A DNA stretch of 31,705 nt, taken from contig NZ_JBQCEE010000258.1 in the NCBI RefSeq assembly GCF_051960575.1, positions 1-31,705 on the forward strand, in the 5' to 3' direction. The notes beneath the pieces are model-generated. The model did no database searches, had not been told where the DNA came from, and was given only the letters and a program-made list of their open reading frames with translations. How positions within the stretch are numbered: position 1 is the stretch's first letter; each line of letters opens with the position of its first letter. Of the stretch, positions 1 to 6,882 are shown one piece after another. The position numbers and the translations under genes were made by a program. Source of the DNA: JBQCEE01 sp051960575. GTDB taxonomy: Bacteria > Actinomycetota > Actinomycetes > Mycobacteriales > Jatrophihabitantaceae.

Positions 1-526
1 CGTGAACTTCGTGCTCGGCCTGCCGCAGTACGCGGTGTCGGTGGCCGCCGAGCTGGACGGTGTCGTCGTCGCCGGCGCGGTGTACAACCCGGAGACCGGC
101 GAGCTGTTCACCGCCTCGCTCGGCGGCGGGGCGTTCCTCGGCGACCGGCGGCTGACCGGCCCGCGGGACGTGCCGCTCGCCCGCGCCGTGATCGGCACGG
201 GCTTCGGCTACGACGCCGCGCGCCGGGCGCGGCAGGCGGCCGTCGTGCTCGAACTGCTGCCACGCGTGGCCGATGTCCGCCGGCTGGGCGCCGCGAGCCT
301 GGATCTCTGCTTCGTCGCCGCCGGGCGGCTCGACGGCTACTTCGAGGTCGGCCTGCACCGCTGGGACCACGCCGCCGGGGGACTCGTGGCCGCCGAGGCC
401 GGCTGCGTGTCGTCCGGGCTGCGCGGCCGCGCCGCCGGTGACGACTTCTACGCGGTCGCCGGGCCGGGGCTCGCGCCCGACCTGTTCGGGCTGCTGGACG
501 AGCTCGGCGCCGATCGCGTCGGCTGA
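1..526 (+). CDS. suhB: Inositol monophosphatase family protein, 5' truncated by window edge
   Basis: C-terminal two thirds of a Mg2+-dependent, Li+-sensitive-type phosphatase that hydrolyses inositol-1-phosphate or a related sugar phosphate. The first complete codon is at base 2. The visible protein begins inside the metal-binding DGTxNF region (VNFVLGLPQYAVSVA), so roughly 80 N-terminal residues lie outside the window and the GTG at base 2 is an internal valine. The second family signature is intact: RRLGAASLDLCFVAAGRLDGY at visible residues 93-113, then WDHAAGG at 121-127, whose Asp is a metal ligand. It converges with the LytR_C gene only 10 bp away. In mycobacteria the orthologous position holds suhB. 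Substrate (inositol phosphate, histidinol phosphate or other) cannot be decided from this fragment; family assignment is firm. Confidence 0.9.
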   Translation, partial: VNFVLGLPQYAVSVAAELDGVVVAGAVYNPETGELFTASLGGGAFLGDRRLTGPRDVPLARAVIGTGFGYDAARRARQAAVVLELLPRVADVRRLGAASLDLCFVAAGRLDGYFEVGLHRWDHAAGGLVAAEAGCVSSGLRGRAAGDDFYAVAGPGLAPDLFGLLDELGADRVG

Positions 527-536
527 GCCGGCCGGG

Positions 537-1136
537 TCAGCAGCGGGGGGAGGTCGACGCCGAGCCGGACGGAGCGGGCGTGGGCGTCGGCGCGGGGGCG
601 TCGCTCAGGGTGACGCCGTCGGCCTTGAGCGCGGCGGTCACGTCGGCAGCTGGGGCGATGCGGCGGTACCGCTCGCCGAGCGACACGACGATCACGCGAT
701 CGGTGGCCGTGGTCGGCACGAGGGCGGCGGACGGCAAGTAGTACTGCAGCAGCTTGGCGGCGGCCTGCTGCCCGGGGCCGTACCGGATCTCGGCCACGCC
801 GGTGACGTGCACGCCTGATTTGTCGTCGGCGGCGGGGGACGGCGAGGAGAAGCCGTCGCTCATCAGCACGTCGCGGGCCTTCTTGGCGATGCCCGACCGG
901 TTCGTCGCGTTGAGCACCGCGACCGTCACCGACTGCGGCGTCGGCAGGGTGGTACCGGCGGGCGCGGCGGACGACGAGGACGAGGAGGTCGACGGGCGCG
1001 GCGTCGGGCAGGGGCCGCTCGCGCTGCTGCCGGTGTTGCGTCCGATCACCCGCCACCAGACCAGGGCGGTGACCCCGAGCAGGGCGACCAGGAAGACCAG
1101 GGCGGGCAGGGGCCGGCGCCTCGTGGTGCTCGGCAT
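537..1136 (-). CDS. Membrane-anchored LytR C-terminal domain protein (Cei-like)
   Basis: 199-residue protein with a short basic N-terminus, one membrane segment at about residues 11-29, a Ser/Thr/Pro-rich linker (about 36-67) and a LytR_C domain beginning at 69 with the hallmark VLNATNRSGIA (74-84). The C-terminal tail is Pro/Thr-rich. The topology implies an extracytoplasmic domain tethered to the membrane. LytR_C domains usually follow an LCP catalytic domain, which is absent here. The position next to suhB and opposite DUF4193 matches M. tuberculosis Rv2700 (Cei, cell envelope integrity), so a role in envelope maintenance is inferred from synteny. A strong Shine-Dalgarno (GGAGG, 9 nt before ATG) supports this start. 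Confidence 0.85.
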   Translation of the reverse strand: MPSTTRRRPLPALVFLVALLGVTALVWWRVIGRNTGSSASGPCPTPRPSTSSSSSSAAPAGTTLPTPQSVTVAVLNATNRSGIAKKARDVLMSDGFSSPSPAADDKSGVHVTGVAEIRYGPGQQAAAKLLQYYLPSAALVPTTATDRVIVVSLGERYRRIAPAADVTAALKADGVTLSDAPAPTPTPAPSGSASTSPRC

Positions 1137-1166
1137 GTGCTGCGACCTCCGGTGGTTGGACGCCAG

Positions 1167-1172
1167 AGCCTA
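1167..1172 (-). promoter_or_regulatory. Candidate -10 (TAGGCT) for the LytR_C gene
   Basis: On the minus strand TAGGCT lies about 30 bp before the LytR_C start, which would leave a short leader carrying the GGAGG site. No clear -35 is visible, so this is a motif call only. Confidence 0.3.
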
Positions 1173-1296
1173 ACCCGCGCCACCGACGACGAGGTGGCAC
1201 GTCGTGACGGGGCGCGTCCGGCACAGGTTCTGAACGGGTTCCGGACGAGCGGGATAAAGCGCACGGCGCGCGGGAACAACCCAGGCTGCCCCACCG

Positions 1297-1324
1297 TTGC
1301 GGCACAGCCCGGACGCGGTAGCCT
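1297..1324 (+). promoter_or_regulatory. Candidate promoter for DUF4193 (TTGCGG-N16-TAGCCT)
   Basis: TTGCGG at 1297-1302 and TAGCCT at 1319-1324 are separated by 16 bp. If used, transcription would start near 1331 and give an unusually long leader of about 205 nt before the DUF4193 ATG. This is the best -10/-35 pair I can see in the 399-bp divergent gap 1137-1535, but it is not decisive. Confidence 0.35.
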
Positions 1325-1467
1325 TCCGCGTCCGGTCCGGTTCGGCAGCACCCCCGTCCCCCGTCCTGTCTGTCTCCACGCCGGTGACGACCACCACGTC
1401 AGCGGCGGGCACAAACGCCGGGGGCCGGACGTTGCAGGGCCGGAGCAGGACCAGATCGATCTTGCTC

Positions 1468-1514
1468 GGCGGACCGAGCCCGACGTCCGCCCGCACCACA
1501 GTGGGGTCCCCCAC
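1468..1514 (+). other. Two hairpins in the long leader of the DUF4193 gene
   Basis: GGCGGAC (1468-1474) and GTCCGCC (1485-1491) form a perfect 7-bp stem with a 10-nt loop. GTGGGG (1501-1506) and CCCCAC (1509-1514) form a second inverted repeat only two bases before the AAGGAG ribosome site (1517-1522). This folded leader is the only clear structure in the gene-free stretch 1137-1535 apart from the candidate promoters. Confidence 0.4.
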
Positions 1515-1535
1515 GCAAGGAGTTGACGAAAGTAG

Positions 1536-1844
1536 ATGGCGACCGACTACGACGCTCCGCGTCGGGGTGAAGTCGACGAGCTCAACGAGGACTCGATCGA
1601 GGAGTTGAAGGCGCGCCGCGCTGAGGCGCAGTCGTCTTCCATCGATGTCGACGAGGCCGAACTGGCCGAGTCGCTCGAACTGCCGGGTGCTGATCTGTCC
1701 AGCATGTCCGGCGAGGAACTGACCGTGCGGGTGCTGCCGAAGCAGGACGACGAGTTCACCTGCTCGTCGTGCTTCCTCGTGCACCACCGCAGCCGGCTGG
1801 CCCGCGAGAAGAACGGCCAGATGATCTGCCGCGATTGCGCCTGA
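1536..1844 (+). CDS. DUF4193 family zinc-ribbon protein
   Basis: 102-residue acidic protein conserved across Actinobacteria and of unknown function. The N-terminal half is highly charged (many Asp/Glu). The C-terminal half carries two CxxC pairs, C76/C79 (FTCSSC) and C98/C101 (ICRDC), expected to bind one zinc ion. An AAGGAG site 13 nt upstream is a little distant but supports the ATG. It is a single-gene unit pointing rightward, convergent with the SDR gene 24 bp away, and corresponds by order to M. tuberculosis Rv2699c. Small, abundant zinc-ribbon proteins of this kind may contact RNA polymerase or ribosomes, but nothing in the sequence proves that. Confidence 0.9.
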   Translation: MATDYDAPRRGEVDELNEDSIEELKARRAEAQSSSIDVDEAELAESLELPGADLSSMSGEELTVRVLPKQDDEFTCSSCFLVHHRSRLAREKNGQMICRDCA

Positions 1845-1868
1845 CGGCCGATCGCGGGGCGGATCCGG

Positions 1869-2666
1869 TCAGGTCAGCCCGATGCCCCCGTCGCAGACGA
1901 GGGTCTGACCGGTGATCCACGCGGCGTCGTCGCTGGCCAGGAAGGCAGCGGCGGCGCCGATGTCCTCGGGCACCCCGAGGCGCTTGAGCGGGTAGGTGCC
2001 CGCCACGGCCTGCTCGTCGTGGGCGTACAGCGCCTCGGCGAAGCGCGTCTTCACCACGGCCGGCGCGATCGCGTTCACCCGCACCGCCGGCGCCAGTTCC
2101 GCCGCCAGCTGCATCGTCAGCCCGAGCAGGGCCGACTTGCTGACCCCGTAGTACGCGATGCCCGGTGCCGGCGAGATGCCCGCGACCGAGGCGATGTTGA
2201 CGACCGCGCCCTGCCCGTCGCGGCCCAGGCCCGCGGCCAGCGCCCGCCGCGTCCAGTCGAGCGCGGCCAGCACGTTGACGTCCATGATCTTGCGGGCGGC
2301 GCCGTCGTCCAGCTCGGTGAGCGGCCCGAACGCCGGGTTGATGCCGGCGTTGTTCACCAGCACGTCGAGCCGGCCGAACTCGGCGACGGCACGCTCGACC
2401 GCCGCCTGCTGGTGCTCGGGGTCGTCGCCGCGTCCGGCCTCGAAGACGGCGTGCGCCGGGCCGCCGAGGGACTCGACCGCCTCGGCCAGCGCGTCCGGTT
2501 TGCGCGCGGTGATGAGCACCTGCGCGCCCTCGGCGACGAGGCGGGCCGCGATGCCGAGCCCGATCCCGCGGCTCGCGCCCGTGACGACGGCGACGCGGCC
2601 GGCGAAGCGTCGGCCGAGCTGCTCGACAGGGGGGAACGCGGTGTGCGCAGGGGTGCCGGTGGTCAT
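1869..2666 (-). CDS. SDR family NAD(P)-dependent oxidoreductase (FabG-like)
   Basis: 265-residue classical short-chain dehydrogenase. The Rossmann cofactor motif TGASRGIG is at 29-36, NNAG at 105-108, catalytic Ser at 160 and the YxxxK pair at Y173/K177. The proline-containing IAPAVVKT after the active site and the GITG-like WITGQTLVCDGG near the C-terminus are typical of the FabG/3-oxoacyl reductase subgroup. About 20 extra residues precede the first strand. An Arg (R55 in ITARKPD) after the second strand would favour NADP(H). Substrate is unknown. The start is supported by a leaderless-type TACGTT hexamer exactly 6 nt upstream. It lies 22 bp downstream of DUF3093 on the same strand. Confidence 0.92.
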   Translation of the reverse strand: MTTGTPAHTAFPPVEQLGRRFAGRVAVVTGASRGIGLGIAARLVAEGAQVLITARKPDALAEAVESLGGPAHAVFEAGRGDDPEHQQAAVERAVAEFGRLDVLVNNAGINPAFGPLTELDDGAARKIMDVNVLAALDWTRRALAAGLGRDGQGAVVNIASVAGISPAPGIAYYGVSKSALLGLTMQLAAELAPAVRVNAIAPAVVKTRFAEALYAHDEQAVAGTYPLKRLGVPEDIGAAAAFLASDDAAWITGQTLVCDGGIGLT

Positions 2667-2672
2667 GCCCGC

Positions 2673-2678
2673 AACGTA
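2673..2678 (-). promoter_or_regulatory. Leaderless -10 hexamer (TACGTT) for the SDR gene
   Basis: TACGTT on the minus strand ends 6 nt before the ATG at 2666, so the expected transcription start coincides with the start codon. No Shine-Dalgarno is present. Confidence 0.5.
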
Positions 2679-2688
2679 GCGGGACGGG

Positions 2689-3156
2689 TCACTGCCCCCG
2701 CGCGCGGATCAGTTCGACGAGCTGCTGCGGACGCCGGGTGCTGACCACCCAGTAGGGCGTCGGGTCGTCCGGGTCGTCCAGCCACAGCTGCGCGCCCGGG
2801 CCGATCCACGGGCGGATCGCGACGAACGCGGCCGGGTCGCCCTCACGACCGACGACGCGGCGCAGGGTGCGGTCGTCGAGGGCCACGATGCCGCTTACGA
2901 TGTCCAGCGGCAGCGTCGCCCCGCGCACCCGCAGCGTCGTGTCGTCGACGACCACGGTCGCCTGCCCCATCGAGAAGACGATGCCGACCGCGAGCGGCAC
3001 CAGCACGATGTAGGGCAGCCAGTCGGTGACGTCGATCTGCGCGATGTGGAACTCGGCGGCCAGCAGGACGGCGACGAAGATCGCGACGGCGTACCACCAC
3101 CACGGCGGACGCAGCCGCTCGCGGAACAGCGCCGTCGTGCCGGTGTCCGTTGCCAC
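2689..3156 (-). CDS. DUF3093 membrane protein
   Basis: 155-residue protein starting at GTG 3156. It has a short cytosolic N-terminus (ending RERLRPPWWWY), two adjacent hydrophobic segments at about 22-36 and 45-63, and a C-terminal soluble domain with PWIGPGAQLWLDD and WVVSTRRP, a pattern typical of the actinobacterial DUF3093 family (function unknown). I chose the GTG because family similarity begins just after it and because a TACCCT hexamer sits 7 nt upstream. A longer reading frame extends to 3378 but runs antisense through dut. It is divergent from dut with only 13 bp between starts, as for Rv2698/Rv2697c in M. tuberculosis. Confidence 0.85.
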   Translation of the reverse strand: MATDTGTTALFRERLRPPWWWYAVAIFVAVLLAAEFHIAQIDVTDWLPYIVLVPLAVGIVFSMGQATVVVDDTTLRVRGATLPLDIVSGIVALDDRTLRRVVGREGDPAAFVAIRPWIGPGAQLWLDDPDDPTPYWVVSTRRPQQLVELIRARGQ

Positions 3157-3163
3157 GGTGTCG

Positions 3164-3169
3164 AGGGTA
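3164..3169 (-). promoter_or_regulatory. Leaderless -10 hexamer (TACCCT) for DUF3093
   Basis: TACCCT on the minus strand ends 7 nt before GTG 3156 and directly abuts the dut ATG at 3170, so the divergent starts must share promoter DNA. Confidence 0.5.
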
Positions 3170-3718
3170 ATGAGCGCACCGGTAACGTTCGACGCCGTGA
3201 CGGGCGAAGGCACAGCCAGCGCGACCGCCCCGGTGCGGGTGCTCGTGCGCCGACTCGACGACGCCCTGCCCCTGCCGGCGTACGCGTGTGACGGCGACGC
3301 CGGCGCGGACATCGTGACCGCGGCGGACGTCACGCTCGCCCCCGGCGAGCGGGCGGTGCTGCCCACCGGGCTGAGCATCGCGCTGCCGCCCGGCTACGCG
3401 GCGTTCGTGCACCCGCGCTCGGGGCTCGCGGCGCGTGCCGGGCTCGGCATCGTCAACGCGCCCGGCACGATCGATGCCGGCTACCGCGGCGAGGTCAAGG
3501 TGATCGTCGTCAACCACGACACCGCCCGGCCGCTCACCCTGCACCGCGGCGAGCGCATCGCCCAGCTGGTCGTGCAGCAGGTGGCGCAGGCCGAGTTCGT
3601 CGAGGTCGCCGAGCTGCCCGGTTCAGCGCGCGGCACGGGTGGGCACGGTTCGACCGGGGGAGCGGCGGCGCTCGAGGTGGGCGCGCCAGGAAAGGTGAAG
3701 CAGTCCGATGGCCCGTAA
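3170..3718 (+). CDS. dut: dUTP diphosphatase (dUTPase)
   Basis: Trimeric dUTPase that hydrolyses dUTP to dUMP and pyrophosphate, preventing uracil incorporation into DNA and supplying dUMP for thymidylate synthesis. All five family motifs are visible: GDAGADI (motif 1), HPRSGLA (2), NAPGTIDAGYRGEVKV (3), RGERIAQLVV (4) and the C-terminal RGTGGHGSTG (5). It is 182 residues from ATG 3170. A GTG at 3197, preceded at 8 nt by TAACGT, is an alternative leaderless start that would give a 173-residue protein closer to usual length. The C-terminus extends about 19 residues past motif 5 and overlaps the DUF3710 start by 11 bp, so the two are probably co-translated. Confidence 0.95.
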   Translation: MSAPVTFDAVTGEGTASATAPVRVLVRRLDDALPLPAYACDGDAGADIVTAADVTLAPGERAVLPTGLSIALPPGYAAFVHPRSGLAARAGLGIVNAPGTIDAGYRGEVKVIVVNHDTARPLTLHRGERIAQLVVQQVAQAEFVEVAELPGSARGTGGHGSTGGAAALEVGAPGKVKQSDGP

Positions 3719-4337
3719 GCAGAAGCGCACCGACCGGTCGAAGATCGACGCCACGCCGCCGTGGGAGACCCGCGTGCGCGCCGAGGTGCCGCCCACGACC
3801 GGCCCCTACGACGTGCGCGACGAACCGGACGACGAGGTCGAGCGCGTCGACCTCGGGGCGCTGCGCATCCCGGTGCAGCCGGGCCTGGACATCCGCCTCG
3901 ACGTCAACGAGCAGCAGCAGGTCGTCGCCGCCACCGTCGCCGGCCCGCACGGCACGATGCAGATCGGCGTCTTCGCCGCGCCGCGCAACGAGGGCATCTG
4001 GGGCGACGTGCGCACCGAGATCGCCGAGTCGCTCCAGCAGCAGCGGGGCAACCCGAAGGACCGCGAGGACGGGCCGTTCGGGCCGGAACTGCTCGGCAAC
4101 CTGCGCGACGAGCGCAACCAGCCGGTGCCGGTGCGCTTCGTCGGGGTGGACGGGCCCCGCTGGTTCCTGCGCGCGATGCTCGTCGGGCCGGTCGCCGCGG
4201 ACGACGCGGCGGCAGAGCCCTTCGAGGAGCTGCTGCGCCAGGTGGTGGTCGTGCGGGGGACCGATCCGCTGCCGGTGCGCGAGCCGGTGCCGCTGCGGCT
4301 GCCCCAGGGTGTCGAACTCCCCACGCCAGGCGCCTGA
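3708..4337 (+). CDS. DUF3710 family protein
   Basis: 209-residue soluble acidic protein with no membrane segment or signal peptide, of the actinobacterial DUF3710 family (function unknown). Recognisable family stretches are DLGALRIPVQPG near residue 48, GPHGTMQIGVFAAPRNEGIW around 78-98 and GPRWFLRAMLVGPVA about 148-162. The N-terminus is basic (MARKQKRTDRSK). Its ATG lies inside the last codons of dut, and the next gene starts 20 bp after its stop, so it is the second gene of the dut operon. This arrangement is kept in mycobacteria (Rv2696c), which implies a shared function, perhaps in nucleotide or DNA maintenance, but this is inference from neighbourhood. Confidence 0.88.
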   Translation: MARKQKRTDRSKIDATPPWETRVRAEVPPTTGPYDVRDEPDDEVERVDLGALRIPVQPGLDIRLDVNEQQQVVAATVAGPHGTMQIGVFAAPRNEGIWGDVRTEIAESLQQQRGNPKDREDGPFGPELLGNLRDERNQPVPVRFVGVDGPRWFLRAMLVGPVAADDAAAEPFEELLRQVVVVRGTDPLPVREPVPLRLPQGVELPTPGA

Positions 4338-4345
4338 TCCGCGGT

Positions 4346-4351
4346 TACCCT
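4346..4351 (+). promoter_or_regulatory. Leaderless -10 hexamer (TACCCT) for the OB-fold gene
   Basis: TACCCT ends exactly 6 nt before GTG 4358, with no Shine-Dalgarno. It would give the OB-fold/DUF3159 pair its own internal promoter within the dut operon. Confidence 0.5.
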
Positions 4352-4357
4352 GGCACC

Positions 4358-4717
4358 GTGGGCCGACAGTCACTGCTGCACCGCCTCACCGCGAGCGCCT
4401 CACGGCTCGACGCGGACGAGCTGCAGGAGCACGTCCAGACGATGTCCTGCACCCGGCTCGACGTCGTCGAGCGCGGGGGCACCGTGCGCGTCGTCGGCCG
4501 GTTGCGGTCGGTGCGCTACACGCCGAACGAGACGGTGCCGACGCTCGAGGCCGAGCTGTTCGACGGCTCGTCCACGCTGACCCTGGTCTGGCTGGGCCGT
4601 CGCCGCATACCGGGCGTCGAACCCGGCCGCCGCATCGTCGCCAAGGGACGGGTCGGGCTGCACGACGGGCAGCACGCGATCTTCAACCCCTGGTACGAGC
4701 TGCTGCCGTCCGCGTGA
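4358..4717 (+). CDS. OB-fold nucleic-acid-binding protein
   Basis: 119-residue protein of the actinobacterial OB-fold family (Rv2694c-like). Residues 40-112 fit a five-strand OB barrel: GGTVRVVGRLRSVRY, then TLEAELFDGSSTLTLVWLG, then GRRIVAKGRVG and a final HDGQHAIFNPWYELL. Such domains resemble the RecG wedge or the anticodon-binding OB folds and are expected to bind single-stranded or structured nucleic acid. Earlier in-frame starts exist but run through DUF3710; GTG 4358 is chosen because of the TACCCT at 6 nt and the family N-terminus. Its stop overlaps the GTG of DUF3159 (GTGA), showing translational coupling. The precise role is unknown. Confidence 0.85.
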   Translation: MGRQSLLHRLTASASRLDADELQEHVQTMSCTRLDVVERGGTVRVVGRLRSVRYTPNETVPTLEAELFDGSSTLTLVWLGRRRIPGVEPGRRIVAKGRVGLHDGQHAIFNPWYELLPSA

Positions 4718-5424
4718 CCGACGACCGCGACGTCGAGCTCGGTCCGGATCCGGTCGCCGATCCCGTCAGCCTGCGTGAGACCTACCGCCAACAGCTGCTG
4801 ACCAGCATCGGCGGCTGGCAGGGCGCGCTCATCACCGGCATCCCGCCGGTCGTCTTCGTCGCGGTCAACGCCACCGCCGGTCTGCGGGCCGCGGTCATCA
4901 CCGCGCTCGCCGTGGCGGCCCTGCTGATCGTCTACCGCCTCGTGCGCAAGCAGTCGCTGCAGCAGGCGATCTCGGGTGCCGCCGGCGTCGCGGTGGCCGC
5001 GCTCATCGCCGCCCGCACCGGCCAGGCGCGCGGGTTCTTCCTGCTCGGCATCTGGGGCAGTTTCCTGTACGCCGTGCCGCTCGTCGTGTCGCTGCTGGTC
5101 CGGCGGCCGGCCGTCGGGCTGGTGTGGGAGTTCCTCGACCCGTCGCCGCCGGCTGACGACGGCCGCCCGTGGTTCCGGCGCACGTCGCTGTTCCGGGCCT
5201 ACCTTCTCGCCACCGTGGCCTGGACGGTGACCTTCCTGGCGCGCGGCATCGTGCAGGCGGTGCTGTACCACCACAACGCCACGGGCTGGCTGGCCGGTGC
5301 CCGCCTGGCGATGGGCTACCCGTTGACCATCGCCGCGTTCGGCGCGTCGTGGTGGCTGGTGCGCCGGGCCCGCGCGCAGCTCGCGGCGGCACCCGGGTCA
5401 GCCGCTGACGACCGACTTCCGTAG
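4714..5424 (+). CDS. DUF3159 integral membrane protein
   Basis: 236-residue protein with a short acidic cytosolic head followed by about five to six hydrophobic segments (roughly 45-60, 65-78, 88-102, 109-128, 160-182 and 195-215), matching the actinobacterial DUF3159 family. Characteristic stretches are GGWQGALITGIPPVVFV near the start and FFLLGIWGSFLYAVPLVVSLLVRRP in the centre. Starts at GTG in a 4-bp overlap with the OB-fold gene and is the last gene of the dut operon. Its 3' end overlaps the end of ceoC on the other strand by 27 bp. Function is unknown; the fixed position beside the potassium regulators in mycobacteria too hints at a membrane transport link, but that is speculative. Confidence 0.88.
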   Translation: MTDDRDVELGPDPVADPVSLRETYRQQLLTSIGGWQGALITGIPPVVFVAVNATAGLRAAVITALAVAALLIVYRLVRKQSLQQAISGAAGVAVAALIAARTGQARGFFLLGIWGSFLYAVPLVVSLLVRRPAVGLVWEFLDPSPPADDGRPWFRRTSLFRAYLLATVAWTVTFLARGIVQAVLYHHNATGWLAGARLAMGYPLTIAAFGASWWLVRRARAQLAAAPGSAADDRLP

Positions 5425-6057
5425 CTCGGGCTCGGTCTCGGGGGTCGCGACGAACAGCAGCTCGTCGGACTCCTCGAGCGGCTCCTCGGGCGTCGGGGTG
5501 ATCACCCGGCTGCCGCGCACGATGGCCACCAGCACGGCGTCCTTCGGCAGCCGCAGGTCGCGCACGGCCTGCCCGCAGCACGCCGCGCCGGGCGGCAGGG
5601 TGACCTCGACGAGGTTCGCCTGGCCCTCGCGGATGCTGAACAGCCGCACGACGTCGCCGATCTCGACCGCCTCCTCGACGAGCGCGGCGAGCACCCGCGG
5701 CGTCGACACCGCGACGTCGACACCCCACGCGGCGTTGAAGAGCCACTCGTTGTTCGGGTGGTTGATGCGCGCGACGACGCGCCGCACCGCGAACTCGGTC
5801 TTGGCCAGCAGCGACACGACCAGGTTGGTCTTGTCGTCGCCGGTGGCGCCGACCATGACGTCGTAGGTCTCGAGCCCGGCGACCTCGAGATTGGCCACCT
5901 CGCAGGCGTCGCCGTTGAGCCACTCGGCGCCGGCGACCCGGTCGGGTTCGACCTTGCCCGGGTCCTTGTCGATGAGCAGCACGTGGTGGCCGTTGGCGAG
6001 CAGCTCGCGGGCGATCGAGCGCCCGACCGAGCCGACCCCGGCGATGGCGACCCTCAC
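5398..6057 (-). CDS. ceoC: TrkA-family potassium uptake regulator CeoC (RCK protein)
   Basis: 219-residue cytosolic protein with one RCK unit: an N-terminal Rossmann TrkA_N domain (GVGSVGRSIA at 7-16, acidic LIDKDP ending the second strand, GATGDDKTNLV in the middle) and a C-terminal TrkA_C domain from about 140 (LVEVTLPPGAACCGQ, ending EESDELLFVATPE). RCK domains gate or regulate K+ channels and transporters by binding NAD(H), nucleotides or c-di-AMP. It starts at GTG 6057 in a 4-bp overlap with ceoB, so the two are co-translated and probably form a heteromer. No TrkH/TrkG-type membrane subunit is in the window; the divergent KimA-type permease is the obvious partner candidate (inference). 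Confidence 0.93.
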   Translation of the reverse strand: MRVAIAGVGSVGRSIARELLANGHHVLLIDKDPGKVEPDRVAGAEWLNGDACEVANLEVAGLETYDVMVGATGDDKTNLVVSLLAKTEFAVRRVVARINHPNNEWLFNAAWGVDVAVSTPRVLAALVEEAVEIGDVVRLFSIREGQANLVEVTLPPGAACCGQAVRDLRLPKDAVLVAIVRGSRVITPTPEEPLEESDELLFVATPETEPELRKSVVSG

Positions 6058-6722
6058 TGGTGGCCTCCTTCTGGCGCGGACGCGGCCAGGCGGGTGACCT
6101 GCTCGGCGTGCTCGTCCGGTGCCAGCGCGTGCAGCATGTCGCCGGACTGGATGAGCGCGTTCGGGGGTGGCAGCTGCCCCACCCCGAACCGGGTGAGCAC
6201 GGCCACGCGGCTGCCGGTCGCCCGCTCGAAGTCGGCGACCGACCGGCCGATCCAGCCGTCGTGCGGATCGATGGCGAGCAGCACGACGCCGCCGGACGGG
6301 TCGCGCCAGACCTGGGCCGTCGCCTCGCCGAGCAGCGTCTTGAGCAGGCGGCCGGTCGTCCACGGCACCGTCGCGACGGTGGGGATGCCGAGCCGCTCGT
6401 AGACCTCGGCGCGGCGCTGGTCGTAGATGCGGGCGACGACCTTCTGCACGCCGAAGGTCTCGCGGGCCACGCGGGCGGCGATGATGTTCGAGTTGTCGCC
6501 GCTGCTCACCGCGGCGAAGGCGCCGGCCTGGTCGACCCCGGCCTCGATGAGGGTGTCGCGGTCGAAGCCGATGCCCTTCACCGTGCGTCCGGGGAAGTCG
6601 TCACCGAGGCGGCGGAAGGCGAGCGGGTCCTGGTCGATCACCGCCAGGGTGTGGTCGAGCCGCGCCAGCTGCAGCGCCAGCCCCGATCCGACACGGCCGC
6701 AGCCCATGATCACGATGTGCAC
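6054..6722 (-). CDS. ceoB: TrkA-family potassium uptake regulator CeoB (RCK protein)
   Basis: 222-residue single-RCK protein, paralogous to the next gene. The dinucleotide-binding glycines are in GCGRVGSGLA (7-16), with acidic D30 in AVIDQDP at the end of the second strand and SSGDNSNI (73-80) as the later Rossmann loop. A TrkA_C domain follows from about 140. It starts with GTG (minus strand from 6722) preceded by a GAGGA-like site. A TAGCGT hexamer at 6807-6812 on the minus strand could be its -10, leaving a leader of about 80 nt. It is divergent from the KimA-type permease across a 160-bp gap, the same arrangement as Rv2691/Rv2690c in M. tuberculosis. Confidence 0.93.
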   Translation of the reverse strand: MHIVIMGCGRVGSGLALQLARLDHTLAVIDQDPLAFRRLGDDFPGRTVKGIGFDRDTLIEAGVDQAGAFAAVSSGDNSNIIAARVARETFGVQKVVARIYDQRRAEVYERLGIPTVATVPWTTGRLLKTLLGEATAQVWRDPSGGVVLLAIDPHDGWIGRSVADFERATGSRVAVLTRFGVGQLPPPNALIQSGDMLHALAPDEHAEQVTRLAASAPEGGHQ

Positions 6723-6806
6723 GCGCGCGCACCGTCCTCGTCGTCGACTCTCGATGGATCTGGAGCGGATCCGTGTGCGGACGCCGGCTTGCGCGTCCGG
6801 GACGGC

Positions 6807-6812
6807 ACGCTA
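6807..6812 (-). promoter_or_regulatory. Candidate -10 (TAGCGT) for ceoBC
   Basis: On the minus strand TAGCGT lies 84 bp before the ceoB GTG. The same hexamer serves other genes in this window, but here no convincing -35 is seen. Confidence 0.3.
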
Positions 6813-6868
6813 CACACCGCCACTGAACACGCGCGACGCTCGGGCGCACAGGTCACGTCCGGCCGCCG

Positions 6869-6874
6869 TATTGT
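6869..6874 (+). promoter_or_regulatory. Near-leaderless -10 hexamer (TATTGT) for the KimA-type permease
   Basis: TATTGT ends 8 nt before GTG 6883. If used, no 5' leader remains, leaving no room for a riboswitch. Confidence 0.4.
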
Positions 6875-6882
6875 TGCGGCTC

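Noticed and set aside
537..1136. Full LCP (LytR-CpsA-Psr) cell-wall ligase
   Set aside because: Only the C-terminal LytR_C domain is present; there is no LCP catalytic domain or its Arg/Asp motif.
1523..1528. TTGACG just before the DUF4193 start, resembling a -35 box
   Set aside because: It is only 7 nt from the ATG and next to the AAGGAG site; a matching -10 would be inside the gene.
6723..6882. Expected c-di-AMP (ydaO/kimA) riboswitch upstream of the KimA-type gene
   Set aside because: No conserved ydaO riboswitch core was visible in the 160-bp gap, and the -10 hexamer ends 8 nt before the start codon, leaving no leader.
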